DNA from: CAZUXY01 sp964624235
GTDB lineage: Bacteria; Spirochaetota; UBA4802; UBA5368
Length of the DNA: 60,841 nucleotides
NCBI GenBank assembly: GCA_964624235.1
Contig: CAZUXY010000028.1
Span: 1 to 60,841 of the forward strand
Reading direction: 5' to 3'
Shown: one piece after another, positions 50,089 through 59,331 of the stretch
How positions within the stretch are numbered: the first letter of the stretch is position 1
Layout: each line of letters starts with the position of its first letter
Program-made: the position numbers and the translations under genes
Notes under the pieces: generated by a model
Told to the model about the DNA's origin: nothing
The model's database searches: none
What the model saw: the letters and a program-made list of their open reading frames with translations, nothing else

Positions 50089-51057
50089 ATGGCGCGCATA
50101 CTCTCGGGAATACAGCCTTCGGGCACACTGCACATCGGCAATTATTTCGCCATGATGAAGCGGATGATCACGTTCCAGGAGGAGCACGATCTTTTCTGTT
50201 TTATCGTCAATTTCCATGCCCTGACCAGCATGCATGACGGCGCACAACTGCGGCAGAACACCATAGAAGCGGCCATGGACTTTCTCGCCCTGGGACTGGA
50301 CCCCGAAAGGTGTCATTTTTACGTACAGTCCGATGTGCCCGAGGTGACCGAACTCGCATGGATCCTGGGTTGCCATACCTCCACGGGCCTGCTCGATCGC
50401 AGCCATTCGTACAAGGACAAGATAGCGAAGGGTATCACGCCGAACGCGGGACTTTACACCTACCCGGTGCTCATGGCGGCGGACATACTGCTCTATCAGG
50501 CCGAACTGATCCCTGTGGGCAAGGACCAGAAACAGCATGTGGAGATCACCCGCGACATCGCAGAACGTTTCAACAACGTCTACGGCGATACCTTTGTGCT
50601 TCCAGAGCCCCTGATCGCAGAAGACATCGCCGTTATACCCGGTATCGACGGACAGAAGATGTCCAAGAGCTACGGCAACACCATCAATATCTTCGAGGAA
50701 GAGAAGGAACTTAAAAAAAAGGTCATGCGCATCGTGACCGATTCCACCCCCGTCGAGGAACCGAAGAATCCGGATACCTGCAATGTTTTTGCGCTCTACC
50801 GTCTGTTCGCGTCACCCGACAAGGTGGAAAACCTGAGGGACCGCTACCTCGGCGGCGGAACCGGTTATGGAGAGGCGAAAAAGGAACTCCTGGGACTGAT
50901 CTGGGAATACTTTCGTCCCTTCCGGGAAAAACGCGCCGAACTGGCGCGCGATCCCGGCGAGGTGAAGTCCATTCTCGCCGGGGGCGCCGTAAAAACCAGG
51001 GCTGTCGCCGCAGAGACCCTGGAGACGGTGAGGAAGCGAGCGGGTATCAGTTATTAG
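50089..51057 (+). CDS. trpS: Tryptophanyl-tRNA synthetase
   Basis: 322 residues, the usual bacterial length. Class I synthetase signatures are intact: the HIGH-type LSGIQPSGTLHIGNYF and the KMSKS loop in GQKMSKSYGNTINIF, plus the tryptophan-binding PVLMAADILLYQAELIPVGKDQ segment. It charges tRNA-Trp. ATG 50089 follows AGAGGTC. It stands alone; upstream 230 bases hold its promoter region, in which I find no clear leader peptide or T-box. Confidence 0.97.
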   Translation: MARILSGIQPSGTLHIGNYFAMMKRMITFQEEHDLFCFIVNFHALTSMHDGAQLRQNTIEAAMDFLALGLDPERCHFYVQSDVPEVTELAWILGCHTSTGLLDRSHSYKDKIAKGITPNAGLYTYPVLMAADILLYQAELIPVGKDQKQHVEITRDIAERFNNVYGDTFVLPEPLIAEDIAVIPGIDGQKMSKSYGNTINIFEEEKELKKKVMRIVTDSTPVEEPKNPDTCNVFALYRLFASPDKVENLRDRYLGGGTGYGEAKKELLGLIWEYFRPFREKRAELARDPGEVKSILAGGAVKTRAVAAETLETVRKRAGISY

Positions 51058-51069
51058 ACGCCGGGGTGC

Positions 51070-52482
51070 TCATCTGACCACCATATCCACCACGACGAAG
51101 CGGTGATTGCCTCCTCTCGCCACGAGCAGCAGGATTTTCTTTTTGCTTTTCAGCGTTGCGATCAGATCGGTATAGGTCTTCAGCGAATCCACCACCGTCC
51201 GTTCAACCTCTTTGATTACGTCGCCGGGAGCCAGTCCCGCCTGGCCGCCGGGCGATCTGCGGTCGACCCGTGTGATCACAACCCCTTTCCGGTCGCCGGT
51301 ACGGTACTTGAAGGCCATGTCCTCATCGATTTCCCTGACCGCCAGGCCCAGGTAGTCCGTCTGCCCGCCGGGACTTGTGGCCGCGACCACGGGCTTGTCG
51401 GGGAGTTTTCCCAGCACCATGGAAATTTCCATTATTTTGCCGTTTCTGTAGACGTTCAGGGCCACCTTGGTTCCCGGTTTCCTGGCCGCCACGACCCTCC
51501 TGAGATGGTTTATATCTTTAATGTCCACACCATCCACCCTGGTTATGATGTCTCCTTTTTTGATGTCGGTTTTTTCCGCCGGCGATCCTTTCATAATGTC
51601 CGAAACCAGGGCCCCGCCCTTGCCGGGGTATTTCAATAATTCGGCGATGTCACGGGTAAGCTCCTGTATGTAGACGCCGAGCCAGCCCCGGGTGACCCTG
51701 CCGGTGGAGATTAGTTCCTTGAGGATCTCCTTTATCATGTTGACCGGGATGGCGAAACCGATCCCCATGTAACCGCCGCTGCGGGAGAAGATCGCGGTGT
51801 TGATGCCTATCAGACTTCCGTTGATATTGATCAGGGCCCCGCCCGAGTTCCCAGGGTTGATGGCGGCGTCGGTCTGTATGAAGTTCTCATAATCGGTGAG
51901 CCCCACGCTCTGGCGGCCGGTCGCGCTGATGATGCCGGTGGTGACGGTATGGGAGAATCCGAAGGGGTTCCCTATGGCGATGACCAGTTCGCCCACCTCG
52001 ATCTTGTCCGAATCGCCCATTTCTATCACCGGAAGATCGTCCGGGACCTTGCTGTCAATTTTAATGACGGCGATGTCGGTGGCCGGGTCCGATCCGAGGA
52101 TCGAACAGCTGAATTCACGGCGGTCCGAAAGGGTGATCTTTATGCTGACGGTGTCTTTCACCACATGGTGGTTGGTGATAATGTATCCCCGCTTGTCGAT
52201 AATGACCCCCGAACCCAGGGCACGTGGATCATGCGGGGGCTGAAAGGGGAATTCCCGCTGGGGCCGTCCATTCTGATCGTATTCCTGTATCCTGTTTTTT
52301 GGAGTGACCTTTATGGCCGATATGTTGACCACCATGGGGATGGTTTTTTTCGAGATGGCGGTTATGCTGTCGTTGAACTGTTTAAGTATGGCGTCCTTCG
52401 CCGGCGCGGCGGCCCGGAGGTGCGCAGGCGCCGTCAAGACGACGCAGGTGAATGCGGTAATCAAGCTCGCTATCGGTTTCAT
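51070..52482 (-). CDS. HtrA/DegP-type periplasmic serine protease
   Basis: 470 residues with a signal peptide (about 1-25). The trypsin-like domain carries His in ITNHHVV, Asp in TDIAVIKID and Ser in NPGNSGGALIN, so the triad is complete. Two PDZ domains follow (about 270-360 with KGGALVSDIMKGSPAEKTDI, and 370-460 with GVVITRVDRRSPGGQAGLAPGD). It degrades or refolds damaged envelope proteins. It ends 12 bases from convergent trpS. DegP, DegQ and DegS types cannot be separated from sequence alone. Confidence 0.93.
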   Translation of the reverse strand: MKPIASLITAFTCVVLTAPAHLRAAAPAKDAILKQFNDSITAISKKTIPMVVNISAIKVTPKNRIQEYDQNGRPQREFPFQPPHDPRALGSGVIIDKRGYIITNHHVVKDTVSIKITLSDRREFSCSILGSDPATDIAVIKIDSKVPDDLPVIEMGDSDKIEVGELVIAIGNPFGFSHTVTTGIISATGRQSVGLTDYENFIQTDAAINPGNSGGALININGSLIGINTAIFSRSGGYMGIGFAIPVNMIKEILKELISTGRVTRGWLGVYIQELTRDIAELLKYPGKGGALVSDIMKGSPAEKTDIKKGDIITRVDGVDIKDINHLRRVVAARKPGTKVALNVYRNGKIMEISMVLGKLPDKPVVAATSPGGQTDYLGLAVREIDEDMAFKYRTGDRKGVVITRVDRRSPGGQAGLAPGDVIKEVERTVVDSLKTYTDLIATLKSKKKILLLVARGGNHRFVVVDMVVR

Positions 52483-52620
52483 TGATACGTCTCCTGGTGA
52501 TGGTGGAAAGCGGGACCCTGTGGTGCGCCGTTATTACCGTCGTTCACGGGACCCATATTGCATGATGATACTATCGTTCATCCGTGAAGAAGTGTAAAGA
52601 CATTTTCAGTATCCTCCCGG

Positions 52621-52642
52621 GACGGGGTCGGCGAACCCCGTC
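52621..52642 (-). terminator. Hairpin downstream of the envelope-export operon
   Basis: GACGGGGT-CGGCGA-ACCCCGTC, eight-base GC-rich arms and six-base loop, lies 52 bases past the barrel gene that ends the operon. No T-run follows on the minus strand, so it may only stabilise the mRNA end. Confidence 0.35.
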
Positions 52643-52694
52643 TTTCCAGTTGAACGCTACCCGTTTAGGGTGTATTGAGGTTACGGAAAGACCG

Positions 52695-54041
52695 CTAGAA
52701 GTACCAGACCAGGGAGCCGTATACCAGACCCATGTCGTCAAAGTCCCCGAAATCGGAGCTTTTTGCCGCGTCATCGAACACATGGGCCCTCATGATACCG
52801 ATCGAAACATCGATGTTCTGAAAGGCGTTGTATTTCAGGGAAGGATTGAAAAAAAGTCCGCGCCCCTGAAAGTCGTAGATGATGAACAGGTCTCCTCGAA
52901 GCAGAGGGGTCAGGTCGTAGCCGAGGGCGCAGGCGCCGTAGTGCCGGTTGTAGGTGAGAAAACGGTTTGAGAGCGCGCGGTATCCCTCCTCGGTACTGCC
53001 GTAGATTTTACTGTAAAGATACTGTTCCTTTAAATCGCGGTTGAAGTTGAGACCGTCCTGGTTGTAGAAATATTCCGCCAGCAGGTACAGCCCCATAGCG
53101 AAATTATACTCATAGCCCGCACCCGCCTGGATGAAACCGTTCCCTTCTTCGGGATCTGAATAGAGCATGCTGCCCCTCAGCATGCCGTCGAAAAGGATAG
53201 TGGAAATATCGATGCCGCCGACCCGCCGGTGGGAGACCCTGCCGCCCAGACCGGCAAGCTCGGTTTTTCCCAGGGTGATTTTAAGTCTCCCCAGTATGTT
53301 GGTGCTGTCGGTGGAAAGGTCATCAATACCGCCGCGGTCCCGGTCGCGTTTCTGGTCAAGCACCAGGCCGATCTCGGTGGTTTCATTCAGGTAGTATTCC
53401 CCCCTGAGGGCGTCGATGCCCTTCTGTTCCTCGGCGCCTTCTATGGAGGTAGGCGATACGGGGTTCAGAATGTCGAGGGGGTTCCATAACCGCCCGCTGC
53501 CGAAACGCACCATCTGGCGTCCCGCCGTTACGGTAAAATCACCGGCCGTTATCCTGGCGTAGAGCCGGTGGATTTTCGTGCGGTAATACAGGTCGCGGTC
53601 GTAAGAGGGTTCCCTGCTCATCTGCAGCAGGTCATTGTATTCCGGGGGACGCCAGAACTCGTTGAACTCCCGGCTCTTTAGGTAGCTTCCCGAAATGATC
53701 TCGTTGTCGTAATCCATGTGGATGATGACCTTGTCCGAAAAGTTCAGCTGGGGGGAAAGACGCAGCCGTTTCAGGTCGGAAACCAGTTTCTTCTCATCCC
53801 CGGTGACCGAGTAGTTCTCAACCGGATAATACAGAAAGAAATCCCTGAACTGGCCGCGCAGGGTAAAAACGTCGACGGCGGCAATGCCGTCCGGCGATGC
53901 CGCCGGCATCCTGTCTGTCTCCTGGGCGCTGAGAAGGGAGGGGCCGGCATACAGCAGCACCGTCAGCACGAAAGCGGTGACAGGAGATGTTATCTGCGCA
54001 CTTCTGAACGAAAGAATGTGATAATAATCCTTTTTTTTCAT
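52695..54041 (-). CDS. Outer-membrane beta-barrel protein of the export operon
   Basis: 448 residues with a signal peptide (about 1-40, ending LLSAQ) and dense alternating strands. GRQMVRFGSGRLWNPLDILNP is characteristic of a barrel group found beside LolA-like/MMPL and ABC export genes. The C-terminus is DDMGLVYGSLVWYF, ending in the aromatic residue expected for barrel assembly. It is last in the operon, 179 bases after the ATPase gene, and may be the outer-membrane end of that system. Confidence 0.75.
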   Translation of the reverse strand: MKKKDYYHILSFRSAQITSPVTAFVLTVLLYAGPSLLSAQETDRMPAASPDGIAAVDVFTLRGQFRDFFLYYPVENYSVTGDEKKLVSDLKRLRLSPQLNFSDKVIIHMDYDNEIISGSYLKSREFNEFWRPPEYNDLLQMSREPSYDRDLYYRTKIHRLYARITAGDFTVTAGRQMVRFGSGRLWNPLDILNPVSPTSIEGAEEQKGIDALRGEYYLNETTEIGLVLDQKRDRDRGGIDDLSTDSTNILGRLKITLGKTELAGLGGRVSHRRVGGIDISTILFDGMLRGSMLYSDPEEGNGFIQAGAGYEYNFAMGLYLLAEYFYNQDGLNFNRDLKEQYLYSKIYGSTEEGYRALSNRFLTYNRHYGACALGYDLTPLLRGDLFIIYDFQGRGLFFNPSLKYNAFQNIDVSIGIMRAHVFDDAAKSSDFGDFDDMGLVYGSLVWYF

Positions 54042-54220
54042 AGAATACCTTTTTTATGGGAACCACGTATATGCATATCCGCCGTGGATTCACCCGGATA
54101 TGGAGCTTTCCGTTGATGTGTTACGACACATATCCGCTCACAGGGCTTGCGGGCCATCAGATGATCTTGCCGATCCCAATCAGGTTTTCATTATCCATCC
54201 GGTGCAGGGTTCCATCGCTT

Positions 54221-54991
54221 TCATGAATGCACCCGCTTTTTCCTTGAGGCCGCTCCCTTTTTTGTTGCGGACCGCTTCCGGCTTTTGCTTTCGCCGCGGA
54301 AGGATTTTTCTCTTTTCGTGTCCGAGCTTATATTGCCGTCGGTAAGGTAAATAAGGCGTTCGGCCCGCTCCATCACCATGCGGTCATGAGTGGAAAAGAG
54401 GAAGGTGATCTTTTTGCGGCGGTTCAGATCTTTCATGAGATCAAGGAGGTTTGCGCCGGTCTTCTGGTCCAGGTTGGCCGTCGGTTCGTCTGCAAGGACG
54501 ATGTCGGGTTCCGAAACGATTGCACGGGCAACGGCGACGCGCTGCTGCTGCCCGCCTGACAGCTCTCTGGGCAGGCGATGAATCTCCTTTTCGAGACCCA
54601 CCTCCCGCAGGATCGCCTCGGAGCGCCGGTGCCGTTCATCTCCGGGCACTCCCTGCAGAAGAAGTACATATTCCACGTTTTCCATCGCCGAAAGTACCGG
54701 GATAAGGTTGTAGGCCTGAAAGATGAACCCGATGCGGTGCAGGCGCATGTCCGAGAGTTCCCTTGCCGACATTACCGACAGATTGTTGCCGCCTACTTCC
54801 ACCCGACCGTCGGTGGGCCGGTCGAGCCCTCCGATGATGTTGAGGAGGGTCGTTTTCCCCGAGCCCGAAGGCCCGGCGACGGCGCTGAACTCTCCCTGCC
54901 CGATGCTGAGATCAATCCCCCGTATGGCATGCACCAGGATGCCGTTCGTATCGTACTGTTTCGTGAGTCCCGATATATTTATGATACTCAT
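54221..54991 (-). CDS. LolD/MacB-type ABC transporter ATP-binding protein
   Basis: 256 residues. Walker A GPSGSGKTTLLNIIGGLD, Q-loop IGFIFQAYNL, signature ELSGGQQQRVAVARA, Walker B IVLADEPTANLD and H-loop STHDR are complete. The subtype is that of LolD/FtsE/MacB ATPases, which power FtsX-like permeases rather than classical transport. A basic Lys/Arg-rich tail of ~30 residues is additional. It follows two FtsX-like genes with a 16-base gap. Confidence 0.93.
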   Translation of the reverse strand: MSIINISGLTKQYDTNGILVHAIRGIDLSIGQGEFSAVAGPSGSGKTTLLNIIGGLDRPTDGRVEVGGNNLSVMSARELSDMRLHRIGFIFQAYNLIPVLSAMENVEYVLLLQGVPGDERHRRSEAILREVGLEKEIHRLPRELSGGQQQRVAVARAIVSEPDIVLADEPTANLDQKTGANLLDLMKDLNRRKKITFLFSTHDRMVMERAERLIYLTDGNISSDTKREKSFRGESKSRKRSATKKGAASRKKRVHS

Positions 54992-55007
54992 GATCGCCGT
55001 CTCCTTT

Positions 55008-56246
55008 TTATATATAATTCAAGGCTTCGAGAGGTTTGATCCGCGCCGCCTTGAGGGCGGGATAAAACGCCGCGATGAGTGTCGTGAGGAGCACGATCAC
55101 CGCGGCCATGACGATGTCCATGGCCTTGATGGCAGGGTAAATCACGCTGCCGGTTCCCCATGTACGCATGGATTCCATGTAAAACGAAAAGTCAATACCG
55201 GTCACCGAGAGTACCGCGGTAACGGCGAAGCCTATCATCACGCCGGCGAAGAGACCCACAAAAGAAAGGCTTATCGCTTCCATTATAACCATACTGAAAA
55301 TCCATGCCGGGCGGGTGCCGATGGACTTCATGACCCCTATCTCGTGGAAACGCTCCATAATGGCCATGATAAGCGTATTCGCTATGGAGAATATGACGGT
55401 GATGAAGACGATGGCGAAGAAGATATACATCATGGTGTCGAATAAACGGACTGCGCTCACCAGGCCCGGGGCCATGTCTTTCCATGAGAGTACTTCAAGA
55501 CCGGGATTGTTCAGGGTCTTGATGAGCTTTTTCTTTACCTGATCGACATCGTTCTTGTCATGCAAAAGTATATTGATCTCTGATATGTTCGTATCGAGCC
55601 CGGTTATTCTCTGCATCGTCGCCAGGCCAGTGAACGCGACGAATTTATCGAAACTTTCCACCGGTGTCTCGAAGAGCCCCTTCACCGTCATCCCCACGCC
55701 CACTATCTCTTTTTCACGGTCCTGTATCATCACTACCAGCTTATCGCCTACCAGGAGATCAAGCCTCTTCGCCAGTGATTTCGAGATAAGTATGGAATCG
55801 TCCATTGGTCCCGAGAGAAACCCGCTTCCATTGTCCTTTGCCATGTATTCGTATATTTTCGTGAGCTTCTTTTCCCTTTCAGGATCGATGCCGACGATCA
55901 TTACGCCGCGGGAAGCTTCGCTGGAGCGCAGCATGCACTGTGACTTTATGCGGGCGGCATAGGCCTTGATGTTCTTTTCCGCATCGATCGCCGAAAGGAT
56001 ACTCCGGGCGGGTGAAAAATTATACTCCAGTTTCATATTGTCGTGGAATCCCGTTCGGTGCACGGCGATGTGCCCCAGAGAGGTGCTGATGGTGTTTTCC
56101 ACCATCTGCCGGTTCATCCCGTTCATCAGCCCCATGGAGAGGATCATGGCGAAAATTCCCAGGGCGATTGAGGAGATAACCACCAGAGAGCGCCGTTTGT
56201 TACGCCAGAGGTTGCGCCATGCTATCATTATAATTGTTTTCATCAC
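55008..56246 (-). CDS. FtsX-like ABC permease 1 (LolC/E- or MacB-type)
   Basis: 412 residues. One membrane helix near the N-terminus (about 20-42) is followed by a large periplasmic domain (about 45-265) and three C-terminal membrane helices (about 275-400), with the FtsX segment NTLIMAIMERFHEIGVMKSIG. This is the LolCE/MacB topology in which the ATPase drives mechanical work on a lipoprotein or periplasmic substrate. It forms a pair with the next gene, 16 bases away. Confidence 0.9.
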   Translation of the reverse strand: MMKTIIMIAWRNLWRNKRRSLVVISSIALGIFAMILSMGLMNGMNRQMVENTISTSLGHIAVHRTGFHDNMKLEYNFSPARSILSAIDAEKNIKAYAARIKSQCMLRSSEASRGVMIVGIDPEREKKLTKIYEYMAKDNGSGFLSGPMDDSILISKSLAKRLDLLVGDKLVVMIQDREKEIVGVGMTVKGLFETPVESFDKFVAFTGLATMQRITGLDTNISEINILLHDKNDVDQVKKKLIKTLNNPGLEVLSWKDMAPGLVSAVRLFDTMMYIFFAIVFITVIFSIANTLIMAIMERFHEIGVMKSIGTRPAWIFSMVIMEAISLSFVGLFAGVMIGFAVTAVLSVTGIDFSFYMESMRTWGTGSVIYPAIKAMDIVMAAVIVLLTTLIAAFYPALKAARIKPLEALNYI

Positions 56247-56262
56247 GATTCCTTTGCTGTCG

Positions 56263-57504
56263 CTATAGATGCCGTATGGCTTCTATCGGATTAAGTTTCG
56301 ACGCCCTTCGGGCGGGGAACAGGGAGAAAAGCATGGCCAAAACCAGTGTCACCAGGGCGGTCATCCCCAGGTTCAGCGCCGTGGCGTCCGCCGGGAACAT
56401 GGTGGTGGAAACCCCCCACACCGCCATCTCCTCGGCATAGCTTGAATAATCAATGGGATGGAGCTTGAAATAGTAACTCACGCCGTATCCTGAGAAAAGA
56501 CCCAGGGCTATACCCAGAAGCGAGATGAGCAATGATTCCAAAAGCACCATGGAGACGATCTGTCCCGGGCCGGTACCTATCGAGAGCATCACGCCGAACT
56601 CCCTGGTCCGTTCGAAGACCGACATCTGTATCGTGTTGAGAATACCGAAAGCCACCACCATGAAAAGTATCGCGTCGAATATATAAGCGCTTACATCATC
56701 CATCACGATGAACTGCACCAGTTCGGGCATGAGTTCATCCCAGCTCAGCACCTCCAGCCGGCCGGCATCGGTCCGTTTGAGCAGGGATCTTTTTACTTCC
56801 GCCGTCTCGGAAGAATCATGGAGCCGCAGAGCCAGGGAGTGGACATACCCCATCATGGTAAATACCGATTTCGCCTGTTCCAGGGGCATGATGAGGAGGG
56901 CGCGGTCGTATTCAGGGTTTCCCGAACGGAAGAGCCCCACGATGGTGAGTTTTTCCGCCGCGATCGATCCGTCGAAACCCTGGGAGATCATGGAAACGGT
57001 GCCGCCGATTTTCACGCCCAGATTTTTCGCCAGAATCTCTCCCATGATTATGTGTGTACGGTCGTCGGGGTTCAGATACCTGCCGCCGGGGAGTATCCTG
57101 GTGTGGATATTGGTGACTTTCATCTCGTGTGACGGATCTACCGCCTGGATCATGGCGCCGGCCGTGGTGTCTTTGTATGAGAGTAATCCGTCCGCGTGTA
57201 TCCTGAAACTGTATCCCATTATGCGCCGGTCTTTCTTCACCGCATCGATAAGATCGCCGTCCGCGATATACGCGTAGTCAATTGTACGGTTGTCCCAGTA
57301 TCCCTTTTCGTGAACCTGAATATGACCGGTATTGACCGCTACGGCGTCCTCGATCATCTGGTCGTGTCCTCCCTTCGCAATGGCATTCATGAAGATTATC
57401 ATGGTGCACCCCACCAGAATGGTGAGGAGGGTAAGGACCGTACGGCGACGGCTGCGCCATACGTTCCGCCATGCGAGCATGGGAATGACGGTGAGATCTT
57501 TCAT
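56263..57504 (-). CDS. FtsX-like ABC permease 2
   Basis: 413 residues with the same topology as its neighbour: an N-terminal helix (about 20-42), a periplasmic domain, and three C-terminal helices with FGILNTIQMSVFERTREFGVMLSIG. The two permeases are paralogous and probably make a heterodimer, as LolC-LolE do. It begins two bases after the LolA-like gene stops. Confidence 0.9.
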   Translation of the reverse strand: MKDLTVIPMLAWRNVWRSRRRTVLTLLTILVGCTMIIFMNAIAKGGHDQMIEDAVAVNTGHIQVHEKGYWDNRTIDYAYIADGDLIDAVKKDRRIMGYSFRIHADGLLSYKDTTAGAMIQAVDPSHEMKVTNIHTRILPGGRYLNPDDRTHIIMGEILAKNLGVKIGGTVSMISQGFDGSIAAEKLTIVGLFRSGNPEYDRALLIMPLEQAKSVFTMMGYVHSLALRLHDSSETAEVKRSLLKRTDAGRLEVLSWDELMPELVQFIVMDDVSAYIFDAILFMVVAFGILNTIQMSVFERTREFGVMLSIGTGPGQIVSMVLLESLLISLLGIALGLFSGYGVSYYFKLHPIDYSSYAEEMAVWGVSTTMFPADATALNLGMTALVTLVLAMLFSLFPARRASKLNPIEAIRHL

Positions 57505-57506
57505 TG

Positions 57507-58265
57507 TTATCTCCTGGTCAGGTTTTGCAGTGAAAACGTCCGTGCCGGTATGGCGATATTAAACCGGACTTCCTTTATCTTCATGAGTGTATACTGGTCT
57601 TCTTTCCCTGTCGTCACCATTTTGTACATGGTCGGAATGGTCCGATCGTGCATTATCTGGAACTCGCCGCAGGTCATCACTTTTTTAAGCACGCCGTGTT
57701 CATTGTAGAATTCCTCACGTACGGGCAGGTAGTCCTTTTCCCTGGCGTAATATACAATCTTTCCCCAGACCACCGCGGCTTTAGGCTTGGGGCTGAGAAC
57801 GATCTTATGGCAGCGGAAACCGTCAACCGTGGAGGTGCCCTCGAGCCGGTGGGTGTAATCAACCACGATACTCGACTCTTTGACGATGTCGTCATTGGTG
57901 AAGTCGGAACCCATCCATGACTGCAGCATCATGGATGGGGAGATCTTGATGGTCTGCTGCAGTTTGGGCACATAATGCCACATGTTCCTGTCAATAAGCA
58001 GAAACCGGTTACCCGCGTCTTTCGCCGGCGCGTATATTTCTGAAAAGCTCTGTTTCCTGAGACGGTTTTCCCATGATTTCAGTTTGAGGGTACGGGTCCA
58101 GCGCCGTGTTTTTATGGTAATTTCAATGGTTGACGTCTGGCTGTTGCCGCGAACGGCCTTTTCCGATTCAGTGATGATCTCGGTGGCCGAAAGGGCGTAG
58201 ACCCCGCCTGCCTGTGCCATTATCATCATGGCGCTCATTATCAGCGGCAGTTTTTTGACTTTCAT
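57507..58265 (-). CDS. LolA-like outer-membrane lipoprotein-sorting protein
   Basis: 252 residues from ATG 58265, with AGAGAGG upstream; the frame to 58322 is less likely. Signal peptide about 1-25 (ending VYALS). The body fits the LolA/LolB-like periplasmic fold seen in 'outer membrane lipoprotein-sorting' proteins (TIKTRRWTRTLKLKSWENRL, FLLIDRNMWHYVPKLQQTIKI, YYAREKDYLPVREEFYNEHG). Such proteins shuttle hydrophobic cargo between membranes. It heads the structural genes of the operon under the TetR gene. Confidence 0.85.
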   Translation of the reverse strand: MKVKKLPLIMSAMMIMAQAGGVYALSATEIITESEKAVRGNSQTSTIEITIKTRRWTRTLKLKSWENRLRKQSFSEIYAPAKDAGNRFLLIDRNMWHYVPKLQQTIKISPSMMLQSWMGSDFTNDDIVKESSIVVDYTHRLEGTSTVDGFRCHKIVLSPKPKAAVVWGKIVYYAREKDYLPVREEFYNEHGVLKKVMTCGEFQIMHDRTIPTMYKMVTTGKEDQYTLMKIKEVRFNIAIPARTFSLQNLTRR

Positions 58266-58419
58266 GACGAACCTCTCTGATTGATGTTTAATCACTTCGT
58301 GTAAGTTTATTCGCCAGCACATGGGTGTTTCTTCCCTGTATCATCGATCAGTAAACCGATGAACTCGGTCCGGGTTTTTCGATAATCCGGCATGCTCTGA
58401 CCGGGAATGACGAATGTAT

Positions 58420-59046
58420 TCATGATGGTGTATGCTCTTTTCTGATAGATTTAAGGAACATCTCGGCGAATTCCTCTGCCGCTCTGACCATATCAAAGCT
58501 GTCACGGTCCAGCATCCAGTGCAGAATGAGACCGTCGAACACGGCGCCGGCCAGCACCGCATGATAGTAAGCGTCTACATCCCTGAATTCCCCCTCCGTG
58601 ATCCCCTGTTCGATCAGCGTTTTGCCGATAGTCCTGAATTCCCTGATATAGCCTGCGAGGTCGTATGGATTTTCCGTACCCATGAATTCTTTCTTCGAGG
58701 CGATAAGCCATATATCCGAGAGGATGAGATAATAATCCTTTGGAAAGGTCAGAAACTGTTCCCCGATAATCCTGAACAGTATGCGTATGGTTTCCGAAGG
58801 GGAGGTGTTCCTGGGATAACGTTCCAGTACAACCTTGAAAAACTCGTCCATGGTGAAATGAAAACAGGCATTGAACAGCTCCGCTTTGGATTTGAAATAT
58901 TCGTAGATCGTTCCCTTGCCGATCCCTGCTGCATCGGCAATATCTTCCATACGGGATTGTGCCATGCCACGCTGGGCGATTATAGGAATGGCCGCTTTTA
59001 TAATATGGCTTTTTCTTTCTGTAATATCGACGACCTTTGGACTCAT
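58420..59046 (-). CDS. TetR/AcrR family repressor of the envelope-export operon
   Basis: 208 residues. The N-terminal helix-turn-helix is clear (GMAQSRMEDIADAAGIGKGT, then IYEYFKSKAELF); the C-terminal ~150 residues are a helical ligand-binding and dimer domain typical of the family, with a probable lipid or hydrophobic ligand. A 32-bp inverted repeat lies 16 bases before its ATG and is very probably its own operator. The LolA-like gene starts 154 bases after its end on the same strand, so it likely controls the whole set. Confidence 0.9.
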   Translation of the reverse strand: MSPKVVDITERKSHIIKAAIPIIAQRGMAQSRMEDIADAAGIGKGTIYEYFKSKAELFNACFHFTMDEFFKVVLERYPRNTSPSETIRILFRIIGEQFLTFPKDYYLILSDIWLIASKKEFMGTENPYDLAGYIREFRTIGKTLIEQGITEGEFRDVDAYYHAVLAGAVFDGLILHWMLDRDSFDMVRAAEEFAEMFLKSIRKEHTPS

Positions 59047-59061
59047 TACGGTATCCGATGT

Positions 59062-59093
59062 TTTATTATGACCGACTATTCGGTCATAATAAA
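59062..59093. promoter_or_regulatory. TetR operator, 14-base perfect inverted repeat
   Basis: TTTATTATGACCGA (59062-59075) and TCGGTCATAATAAA (59080-59093) are exact complements separated by CTAT, 16 bases upstream of the tetR ATG. Length, spacing and position fit TetR autoregulation. A site affecting only the minus strand is likeliest; the plus-strand gene is 240 bases away. Confidence 0.75.
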
Positions 59094-59331
59094 TGTTGTA
59101 TTTGAACTGTCAAGGGAAAAGTGAAAAAAATCAGTTTCTGCATCATTCTAATATTACAAAGTTAATGATGCAGGAGGGGGTCAGAGCCCTGCATTCTGTA
59201 TTTTATTGTATAACCGGCTGTTCTTGCCACCCGACCGCTACAGGGGGATTTAATTTGATTTTTTTACGGTTTCTTCCTATCATGCCGTAAAAAATTAAAA
59301 TCCCTCTCATCATGGAATCGCGGGAAACGAG

